A stretch of 19,367 nt of DNA from an uncultured Acidaminococcus sp. (lineage in GTDB: Bacteria; Bacillota; Negativicutes; Acidaminococcales; Acidaminococcaceae), in assembly GCA_900538365.1 (NCBI GenBank), contig UPXT01000043.1:1-19367 (forward strand), written 5' to 3'. Made by a program: the position numbers and the translations under genes. Below are positions 13,416 to 19,367 of this stretch, piece by piece. The notes beneath the pieces are model-generated. The model saw only the letters and a program-made list of their open reading frames with translations. It was not told the origin of the DNA and did not search any database. Positions within the stretch are counted from its first letter, which is position 1. Each line of letters begins with the position of its first letter.

Positions 13416-13444
13416 AGCATAGTCCTTTTACATAACATTGTCAA
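13416..13444 (-). promoter_or_regulatory. Promoter of the thi operon
   Basis: On the minus strand a perfect TTGACA (13444-13439), a 17-base spacer and TATGCT (13421-13416). Transcription would start about 10 bases before the TPP aptamer. It lies 13 bases after the VWA gene stop, with no clear terminator between, so some read-through from the MoxR-VWA operon is possible. Confidence 0.85.
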
Positions 13445-13456
13445 GTCAGGCGCCCT

Positions 13457-15187
13457 TTAGAATGTCGAAATCTGGTGGCACAGGGCCTTTCCCACGCTTT
13501 CTGCCATCTTGTCAAGGGTCTTTACGCGAACAAGATCCTTACCGAAGATTTTTTGGGCATCTTCCATGGAGCCCGCAATTTCATCGTTGATAAGGCCCAC
13601 AATGCGCACGCCGTCGCGGCGTAGGGACGCGGCTTCGGCCGCCGTATCATCAACGGCCCGCTCGTCCCGGTATTCGTGCTGGCTAAGGGCTCCTTTGCCA
13701 GTATAAAGGGGATGGTCGTCGTTTGGCGATGCGTCCGTCAGCATGACAAGGATTTTTTTGGCATCTGTCAGGTCCCCCATGAGGACGCGGGCGCCGCGCA
13801 GGGCAAGACCGTCCCGGTTCCAGCCCGTGGCACAATAGTTAAAGACACTCATACTTTTTTTCTTTTCTTCATAGCTTTGGTAGAGCGTCATGACCGTGTA
13901 GCCTCGGAGGGTACAGAAGGAATAAATTTGGTAAGGAATGCCGCAGGCGCGCAGGGCCTCTGCAATGACGTAGGCCTGGGCTGCAATGACCCGCTGGTAT
14001 TCGCCGCGCGAGGCTGAGGCGTCAAGCATAATGTCAACCGTAAAGTTTGGGGTATAGACATCTTCCTGACCATAAAAGACCCTGTCGTCGTCCAGGTAGA
14101 GCCCCCGCCAGATGAGCCCGGGCACAAGTTCTCCGCTTTTTGCTGGAATGGGCAGCTTCATGCGCGTCATCTGGAGCGCTGTGCGCAGCTGCCCCGTAAG
14201 ACGGGTGATGCTCTTGCGATATTTTTCGTTATTTTCTTTATAGTAGGTGATGTTGCGGGCGCGCTGCCTGCGGGCATTTAAAAGCCACTGAGAAGCGTCT
14301 CCCGTTGCTCCTTTGCTCCCTAGGCGCCCCCGCGTAAAATGCAGGTGGGCGCCCCTATGGGGGCCAGTGCAGTATTGCCGCTCAATCGCAAGCACCTTAT
14401 CGGCACTGTAAAGGGAGGCACCAAAGCAGGTGACAATATAGTCGTGATTTTTCACGGCAGTCTGACCGGTAATAAGGGCCATGAGGCCATTACGTTCCTT
14501 CTTGCCGTTTACGATTTCTTCCTCATCATGACGCACGACTTGGAAGTTCAGGAGGGATTCATGCCGCGTCCGAAACTGTGGTACGAGAAAGTTCAGGATG
14601 GCAGCTACAGGACTTGAGATGATGACTTTCTCCAAGCTTTCGCGAACGAGGAAGCGGGAAACAAAGTACTTTTTTATCAGCTTTCGAAAATGACTGCAGA
14701 TTTCTTCTGCCGTCCACGACGGGTCAAAACGCAGCCCTTCATAAAGCCCCTTGGCCCAAGGATCGATGAGCCCCGTTTTTTCACCGAGGACCTCATGCCA
14801 GCGGGCCGCCTGCATTTCCTGGGCCACTCCATGACGGATGGAAAGGGGGCCGTCAAAATAGTTTTGGGCTTGCTCCCTTCGCAGATAGGCAAGGACAGGG
14901 CGCTGGGGGAGTTCCTTGACATAGGCGCAGCCTTCCAGCCCCAGCCACAAAAGGTCACTGAAAAGGTCGGCAAGGGCTGCGGTCTTCATCTCATCAAAAA
15001 GTGCTTGCAGGACCTTCATGTCATAATATTTTCGGACAATTCCAATGATGGCATTGAGGTAGAGGTTTGGTTCGTGCGTGTCAGGGACAAAGGAAAGGAA
15101 ATCTGGATCGTAAGTGTAGTCCCCGGATACGTCCCAGACGATGTTGAGGGCCCGTTTCCGCCGGTAGTCATATCTTTTCTTTGCCAT
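13457..15187 (-). CDS. VWA-domain protein, partner of the MoxR-type ATPase
   Basis: A 576-residue soluble protein with a C-terminal von Willebrand A domain (about 380-575). The metal-site residues are visible: DASAS (Asp389, Ser391, Ser393), a probable Thr454 in CATGWNRDG, and Asp485 in LTDASPND. The N-terminal two thirds are largely helical and not recognised. Such proteins (NorD, CoxE and ViaA are examples of the class) work with MoxR-family AAA+ ATPases to insert metal or remodel a client complex. The gene starts 11 bases after the ATPase gene, in the same direction, so the two form an operon. No client gene is adjacent, so its target is unknown. It has no signal peptide or membrane segment. 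Confidence 0.85.
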   Translation of the reverse strand: MAKKRYDYRRKRALNIVWDVSGDYTYDPDFLSFVPDTHEPNLYLNAIIGIVRKYYDMKVLQALFDEMKTAALADLFSDLLWLGLEGCAYVKELPQRPVLAYLRREQAQNYFDGPLSIRHGVAQEMQAARWHEVLGEKTGLIDPWAKGLYEGLRFDPSWTAEEICSHFRKLIKKYFVSRFLVRESLEKVIISSPVAAILNFLVPQFRTRHESLLNFQVVRHDEEEIVNGKKERNGLMALITGQTAVKNHDYIVTCFGASLYSADKVLAIERQYCTGPHRGAHLHFTRGRLGSKGATGDASQWLLNARRQRARNITYYKENNEKYRKSITRLTGQLRTALQMTRMKLPIPAKSGELVPGLIWRGLYLDDDRVFYGQEDVYTPNFTVDIMLDASASRGEYQRVIAAQAYVIAEALRACGIPYQIYSFCTLRGYTVMTLYQSYEEKKKSMSVFNYCATGWNRDGLALRGARVLMGDLTDAKKILVMLTDASPNDDHPLYTGKGALSQHEYRDERAVDDTAAEAASLRRDGVRIVGLINDEIAGSMEDAQKIFGKDLVRVKTLDKMAESVGKALCHQISTF

Positions 15188-15198
15188 GATGGACCTTC

Positions 15199-16119
15199 TT
15201 AGTCACTGAAAATATCACGTCTGCCATAGGATCCTGGAATGTGGAGATTGATTACATCGAGGATGAGGGCCGGCTCATATTCGTCAAAAGATTTGTTGAT
15301 GATGCCCATCTTGAGGGCCCGGTGGGCTTCAAGGCCCCGCTCCATGAGATGGAGGGCGTCAAGGAGACCGCGCAGGTCAAGGGCCTTATCGGAAATTTCA
15401 GCTTCACTGCATTTTTTCTCCAAATCGAGAAAAATCTGCACAAAGGCATCACAGGCCGTATCCTTCATGGTCGGAAATTCCGTCCGTAAGAGACGAGTCA
15501 GAGGTTTTTCCTTGATGGGTGGCAGCTGGATGACCGTAAAGCGGCTCATGAGGGCTTCGTTCATCTCCCGCGTGCCTGAGTAGCCATAGTTCATGGTGGC
15601 AATGAAGCGGCAGCATGGACTCACTTCAATCATGCGGTACCCCGGGATATCGATGCGGCGGCGGTAGTCGAGGAGGGAATGGAGTACGGCCATGGCTTCG
15701 TTGCGGGCCATATTGATTTCATCAAAGACCCCGAAGCCGCCCCTTGTAGCGCATTCATAGACTGGACCGGGACGAAATTGGACTTCCCCGTTTTTAAAGG
15801 TATCGGTTCCCAGCATGGCTGATGCGTCCATATTGATGTGGAAGGAAATGTTCCACATGGGGCGGGAAAAAACTTGTGCCAGGTTTTCGGCAAGCACGTT
15901 CTTGCCCGTTGCCTTGGGACCGACAAGGAGCAGATTTTGCCCACATAAGAGGGCAGAAAGGGCGTCTTCCCAGACTTCCTTGCCAAAAAAAGGAAAATGG
16001 GGTACGGGCACACGGTCCTTATCCGCTTCTGTTACAGGAAACTTGCTGCGATAGGCCTCAAGGTCTTTGATGAGGCTTTCCTCGACGCCTTCGCTGCGCA
16101 AAAAATCAAGTGATAACAT
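15199..16119 (-). CDS. MoxR-family AAA+ ATPase
   Basis: A 306-residue AAA+ ATPase of the MoxR/NorQ type. Walker A is GPKATGKN (67-74), Walker B GVFDEIN (130-136), sensor 1 lies in FIATMNYGYSG with Asn177, and the arginine finger is probably Arg193 in NEALMSRF. Proteins of this class act as hexamers that remodel or load cofactors into client proteins together with a VWA partner, here the next gene. The ATG at 16119 has AAGGA about 9 bases upstream. The gene is divergent from arsR across a 155-base region. An arsenic-related role is not implied, since ArsR and Acr3 need no such partner. Confidence 0.88.
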   Translation of the reverse strand: MLSLDFLRSEGVEESLIKDLEAYRSKFPVTEADKDRVPVPHFPFFGKEVWEDALSALLCGQNLLLVGPKATGKNVLAENLAQVFSRPMWNISFHINMDASAMLGTDTFKNGEVQFRPGPVYECATRGGFGVFDEINMARNEAMAVLHSLLDYRRRIDIPGYRMIEVSPCCRFIATMNYGYSGTREMNEALMSRFTVIQLPPIKEKPLTRLLRTEFPTMKDTACDAFVQIFLDLEKKCSEAEISDKALDLRGLLDALHLMERGLEAHRALKMGIINKSFDEYEPALILDVINLHIPGSYGRRDIFSD

Positions 16120-16160
16120 AGTAATCAGTCCTTATCAAGTAAATCTCACTGCTATTTCAT

Positions 16161-16189
16161 ATTATACCACAGGGATTTGATGGTGCCGA
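16161..16189 (-). promoter_or_regulatory. Promoter of the MoxR-VWA operon
   Basis: On the minus strand TCGGCA (16189-16184), a 17-base spacer and a perfect TATAAT (16166-16161), 41 bases before the ATPase start codon. Confidence 0.55.
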
Positions 16190-16210
16190 TAAAATCCCCC
16201 TCTTTTTCTG

Positions 16211-16239
16211 TTGACAGGAAAGAAAAGCAGCAGTAGAAT
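16211..16239 (+). promoter_or_regulatory. Promoter of arsR-acr3
   Basis: Perfect TTGACA (16211-16216), a 17-base spacer and TAGAAT (16234-16239), placed 35 bases before the arsR start codon. Confidence 0.8.
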
Positions 16240-16242
16240 CAT

Positions 16243-16258
16243 ATAGAAAAAAATCTAT
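16243..16258 (+). promoter_or_regulatory. Possible ArsR operator
   Basis: ATAGA (16243-16247) and TCTAT (16254-16258) form an inverted repeat around AAAAAA, overlapping the expected transcription start. The position fits autorepression by ArsR; the arms are short. Confidence 0.35.
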
Positions 16259-16274
16259 GTATTGGAGGTTCCCA

Positions 16275-16607
16275 ATGACTGACAGTTATCAAGATTTGAC
16301 ACGCCTTTTGAAGGCCCTGTCCGATCCCAAGCGCCTTGCCATTGTCGATATGCTTTCCTGCGGCGAGCGCTGTGCCTGTGACCTGCTGGATTATTTTTCC
16401 GTCACCCAGCCCACCTTGTCCCATGATATGAAGGTGCTCCTTGCGTGTGGTATCTGCACGAGCCGGAAGTCGGGGAAAAATACTTATTATGCTTTGTGCG
16501 CTGATACCCTTGAAAAGTTTGAAGGGGCACTGCACCATATCCTATCCCCCAAAAAAGACTGCATTTGCTTTTTACAGAAAAAGAGGGACTGTACCTGTGA
16601 ATCTTAA
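16275..16607 (+). CDS. arsR: ArsR-family arsenite-responsive repressor
   Basis: A 110-residue winged helix-turn-helix repressor that leaves DNA on binding As(III) or Sb(III). The core is ALSDPKRLAIVDMLSCGERC, then CDLLDYFSVTQPTLSHDMKVL, with the metal-binding Cys33-x-Cys35 at the position of the classical ELCVCDL motif. Extra cysteines are Cys29, Cys58, Cys61 and two C-terminal C-x-C pairs (96/98 and 106/108), which could form an additional site. The ATG at 16275 is preferred over 16257 because TTGGAGG lies 6 bases upstream of it and inside the longer reading. acr3 follows 19 bases after the stop, in one operon. Confidence 0.92.
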   Translation: MTDSYQDLTRLLKALSDPKRLAIVDMLSCGERCACDLLDYFSVTQPTLSHDMKVLLACGICTSRKSGKNTYYALCADTLEKFEGALHHILSPKKDCICFLQKKRDCTCES

Positions 16608-16626
16608 CAGAAAGGAGGAATCTATC

Positions 16627-17664
16627 TTGAGATGTGAACCAGCATCGGAAATCAGTTTTTTTCAGCGCTATTTGACCTTTTGGGTCCTTTTGTGTATGGC
16701 TGCAGGCATCGCCGCAGGCCATTTTATGCCGGGCCTTGTTACCTTGCTGAATGGTCTTACGGTAAGCGGGATTTCCCTTCCCATTACGCTCCTTATTTGG
16801 GTTATGATTTTTCCTATGATGATGAAGGTGGATTTTGAGAGTATCCGCAGCGTAGGGAAAAATCCCAAAGGCCTTTTTGTCACGTGGATTGTCAACTGGC
16901 TTGTGAAGCCTTTTACTATGTATCTTGTGGCCTCCTTTTTCCTGATGGTCCTGTTTCGTCCTTTGATCAGCGCGGACCTTGCCCGCCAGTATCTTGCCGG
17001 AGCTGTTTTGTTAGGCGCGGCGCCCTGCACGGCCATGGTTTTTGTCTGGAGCACACTTACAAAGGGGGACCCTGCGTATACAGTCGTGCAGGTTGCCACC
17101 AATGACCTCATTATCCTGGTTGCCTTCATCCCTATCGTTCAGTTTCTCTTAGGGGTCTCACAGGTGATTGTTCCTTATGGAACGCTTTTTCTCAGTGTTG
17201 TTCTTTTTGTCCTCATTCCCCTTGTGGTCGGTATGCTGACGCGCGGGGTGATGACTAGGCGAAAAGGGAAGGATTATTTTGAAACAGTCTTTCTTCCTCA
17301 GTTTGATCACATGACCATGGCGGGGCTCCTCTTGACGCTTGTCATCATCTTTGCCTCCCAAGCGGAGCTTATCCTTCACAACCCGTTCCATATTGTGCTT
17401 ATTGCCATTCCGCTCATCTTACAGACCCTTCTCATCTTTGCCATTAGCTTTGGCACTTGCCGGATTCTCCATTTGCCTTTTGCCATTGCTGCACCAGCGG
17501 GGATGATTGGGGCATCAAACTTCTTCGAACTCGCTGTAGCCGTTGCCATCGCTCTTTTTGGGACTGCAAGCCCGGCTGCCCTTGCAACGACTGTGGGCGT
17601 CCTTACGGAAGTGCCGGTCATGCTCTTTTTGGTGAAAATCGCCAATGCTCTAAAATGGTCATAA
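16627..17664 (+). CDS. acr3: Acr3-family arsenite efflux permease
   Basis: Inner-membrane As(III)/proton antiporter of the Acr3 type, 345 residues with about ten membrane helices. The essential cysteine sits in GAAPCTAMVFVWS (Cys134), and the conserved glutamates are in GASNFFELAVAVAI (Glu301) and VLTEVPVML (Glu328). No ATG is suitably placed: the start is TTG at 16627, with AAAGGAGG 8 bases upstream, giving RCEPASEISFFQRYLTFW at the N-terminus. Upstream in-frame codons overlap arsR and are not used. The operon holds only repressor and pump, with no arsenate reductase in the window, which suits an anaerobe meeting arsenite directly. Confidence 0.92.
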   Translation: MRCEPASEISFFQRYLTFWVLLCMAAGIAAGHFMPGLVTLLNGLTVSGISLPITLLIWVMIFPMMMKVDFESIRSVGKNPKGLFVTWIVNWLVKPFTMYLVASFFLMVLFRPLISADLARQYLAGAVLLGAAPCTAMVFVWSTLTKGDPAYTVVQVATNDLIILVAFIPIVQFLLGVSQVIVPYGTLFLSVVLFVLIPLVVGMLTRGVMTRRKGKDYFETVFLPQFDHMTMAGLLLTLVIIFASQAELILHNPFHIVLIAIPLILQTLLIFAISFGTCRILHLPFAIAAPAGMIGASNFFELAVAVAIALFGTASPAALATTVGVLTEVPVMLFLVKIANALKWS

Positions 17665-17669
17665 AAAAG

Positions 17670-17694
17670 CCTGCTGCCCAATGTGAGCAGCAGG
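17670..17694. terminator. Bidirectional terminator between acr3 and nhaC
   Basis: CCTGCTGC (17670-17677) and GCAGCAGG (17687-17694) pair over 8 bp with a nine-base loop. It is flanked by AAAAAA on the left and by TCTATTTTTTA on the right, so it serves both convergent genes. Confidence 0.85.
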
Positions 17695-17705
17695 TCTATT
17701 TTTTA

Positions 17706-19247
17706 TTATGCTTTTGCCTGCCGTCTTTTTGCCCGTTTATGGAGGATAAAGAGCAGCAGGTAGAGCACAGCGATGCCTGTAAAGAGCGTCAGGGGCGCGC
17801 TGCCGCCTGTTACGCCGGCAACAATGTAGCTGATAAAGCAGGAAATGGCAACGACCGTTGCATAGGGAATCTGGGTGGCTACATGCTGCATGTGGTTGCA
17901 GCCTGCACCGGACGATGACAGGATCGTCGTATCGGAAATCGGTGAGCAGTGATCGCCGAAGACGGAACCAGCAAGGGTGGCCGCCAAAGTCACGGTCATG
18001 ATCTCACTGGGCGCAGCCTGACAGATGAAGACGACAATGGGAATAAAGATCCCAAACGTGCCCCATGCCGTTCCGATGGAAAAGGACAATCCGGCGGATA
18101 CGAGAAAGACGATGGCCGGAATCAGTTCCACAGGCAGATGGCTTTGTTCAACGAGCATGCCGATGAATTTCCCCGTGCCAAGATAGCTTTGGCAGAGCGT
18201 TCCAATGGTCCAAGCGAGTGTCAGGATGATGTAGGCTGGTACCATGGTGTTGATGCCGGTTGCAATGTTGCTCATGAAATCCTTGAAGGACAGGAGCTTT
18301 CTGGGAACAAACATGATAAAAGCAAGGATAAGGGCCATAAAACCGCCAAGAACAAGGGCTGCTGAAGAGTTGCAGTTGCCGATGGCTTCTTGGATGGTCA
18401 TGGGTTTGGTCCAGTAACCGCCGTTATAGATCATGGCAAGGATGGTAAAGATAATGAGGCCCCCAATGGGGATGATGAGGTCCCATACCGTTCCTTTAGG
18501 AAGGGCCGCTTTGTCAGCTTGACTGACCTTTTGGTCAATGGCGCCCAGATTTCCTTGGGTCTCTGCCTTCCATTCCGCGTCCGCCATGGGACCAAATTCG
18601 AGATCCGTAAACGAAAGAGTGAGGACCATGAGGATGGACAGGATGGCATACATATTGAAAGGAATGGTGGCAAAGAATGCGGACAGTTCATTGTTAAAAG
18701 AGCCCGTTTCAAAAAGGGTGGAGCCCACGGCGGCAGCCCAGCTCGAGACCGGGGCGATGATGCAGACCGGAGCGGCCGTCGTATCGATGATGTAGGCCAA
18801 TTTTGCACGGGAAATATGGTATTTATCCGTAACCGGCTTCATAACCGTTCCGACTGTGAGGCAGTTGAAATAGTCATCGATAAAGATGAGCACGCCGAGA
18901 AAACTGGTGGCAAGTTCAGCGGACCGTTTGCTGCGGATTTTTTGCGTGGCCCAGGCCCCATACGCTTGAGAACCGCCTGCTTTGGTAACAACACAGACAA
19001 GGGCACCTAGGAGGGCGAGGAAAAGGATGATGTTGAATTTATCCGGTGTGCCGACGGTTTTTGCCATGACCTCAAAGGGAAAGGCTACCATATCCATGAA
19101 GCCGGTGCCTGTAAAAGCACAGTAGATCACGCCGCCGGAAAGGATTCCCAGCATGAGGGAAGAAATGACTTCTTTAGTGATAAGGGCAAGGGTGATGGCA
19201 ATGAGGGGTGGGAGCAGGGAATATATGCCAACGTCAATGGGTTCCAT
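17706..19247 (-). CDS. NhaC-family Na+/H+ antiporter
   Basis: Inner-membrane antiporter of the NhaC family, 513 residues with about 11-12 hydrophobic helices. Family features include FIDDYFN (122-128), YIIDTTAAPVCIIAPVSSW (152-170), FSIGTAWGTFGIFIP, and FGDHCSPISDTTILSSSGAG near 430-449. It probably exports Na+ in exchange for protons, though some relatives exchange organic anions such as malate and lactate, so the substrate is not certain. The ATG at 19247 has AAGGAG about 11 bases upstream and starts directly before the first helix; the longer reading from 19358 would add a basic, poorly supported N-terminus. It is a single-gene unit with its own leader and ends at the bidirectional terminator. 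Confidence 0.88.
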   Translation of the reverse strand: MEPIDVGIYSLLPPLIAITLALITKEVISSLMLGILSGGVIYCAFTGTGFMDMVAFPFEVMAKTVGTPDKFNIILFLALLGALVCVVTKAGGSQAYGAWATQKIRSKRSAELATSFLGVLIFIDDYFNCLTVGTVMKPVTDKYHISRAKLAYIIDTTAAPVCIIAPVSSWAAAVGSTLFETGSFNNELSAFFATIPFNMYAILSILMVLTLSFTDLEFGPMADAEWKAETQGNLGAIDQKVSQADKAALPKGTVWDLIIPIGGLIIFTILAMIYNGGYWTKPMTIQEAIGNCNSSAALVLGGFMALILAFIMFVPRKLLSFKDFMSNIATGINTMVPAYIILTLAWTIGTLCQSYLGTGKFIGMLVEQSHLPVELIPAIVFLVSAGLSFSIGTAWGTFGIFIPIVVFICQAAPSEIMTVTLAATLAGSVFGDHCSPISDTTILSSSGAGCNHMQHVATQIPYATVVAISCFISYIVAGVTGGSAPLTLFTGIAVLYLLLFILHKRAKRRQAKA

Positions 19248-19367
19248 AAGATCTTTGTCTCCTTTTTGCTTACGCGAATTGATTTGCTTGTAACAAAGCT
19301 TTTTTATTTTACGGATAATTGCAAGTGCAAATTGAACAGTTGTTTTAATCAAGAACATTTATCAATA
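19248..19367 (-). promoter_or_regulatory. Upstream region of the NhaC gene
   Basis: AT-rich leader with a TAAAAT candidate -10 on the minus strand (about 19306-19311) and a short inverted repeat TTGCA-AG-TGCAA (19319-19330) just upstream of it, which might be an operator. The -35 element is weak. The window ends before the full region can be judged. Confidence 0.3.

Noticed and set aside
16441..16626. N-terminal extension of acr3 overlapping arsR
   Set aside because: The added residues are an out-of-frame reading of arsR, while TTG at 16627 has an ideal Shine-Dalgarno sequence and gives the normal Acr3 length.

Overview
The window looks like a chromosomal segment of a diderm Firmicute (class Negativicutes). 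It combines Firmicute-style strong Shine-Dalgarno sequences, a TPP riboswitch and intrinsic terminators with an outer-membrane autotransporter, which requires an outer membrane. The tripartite tricarboxylate transporter together with anaerobic thiazole synthesis by ThiH would suit an Acidaminococcus-like tricarboxylate fermenter. That genus-level placement is inference only.

Layout. 1-435: AT-rich, gene-free leader with inverted repeats. 436-3559 (+): tctC-tctB-tctA tripartite transporter operon, with a terminator-like hairpin between tctC and tctB. 3583-3683: two hairpins in the convergent gap, the second a perfect 27-bp stem that runs into the end of the next gene. 3652-5852 (-): a two-helix membrane protein resembling DUF3137, a small unrecognised protein, and a LysR regulator. 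5974-9458 (-): a large autotransporter adhesin gene, currently out of frame because of a 71-bp insertion made of a second copy of a 36-bp coding segment plus a 35-bp spacer. 9637-13442 (-): thiazole-branch thiamine operon, in transcription order promoter, TPP riboswitch, two tandem terminators, thiS, thiF, thiG, thiH, and a ThiE/TenI-family gene. 13457-16119 (-): a MoxR-type AAA+ ATPase and a VWA-domain partner. 16211-17664 (+): arsR and acr3 arsenite resistance, divergent from the MoxR gene. 17670-17694: bidirectional terminator. 17706-19247 (-): NhaC-family antiporter.

How the genes work together. TctCBA would import a carboxylate, with the abundant periplasmic binding lipoprotein probably made in excess over the membrane subunits. 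The thi genes build the thiazole moiety (ThiS sulfur carrier, ThiF adenylyltransferase, ThiG synthase, ThiH tyrosine lyase) under TPP feedback; no pyrimidine-branch gene (thiC, thiD) is present. MoxR plus VWA forms a chaperone-like remodelling pair whose client is not encoded nearby. ArsR senses As(III) or Sb(III) and controls the Acr3 efflux pump.

The most unusual item is the autotransporter. Removing exactly one repeat plus the spacer (71 bp) restores a continuous 1137-residue protein ending in the phenylalanine typical of outer-membrane barrels. This suggests either a recombination-based on/off switch or a very recent disruption. Other notable items are a start codon that a hairpin appears to bring close to its Shine-Dalgarno sequence (gene at 3652-4548) and tandem terminators downstream of one riboswitch.
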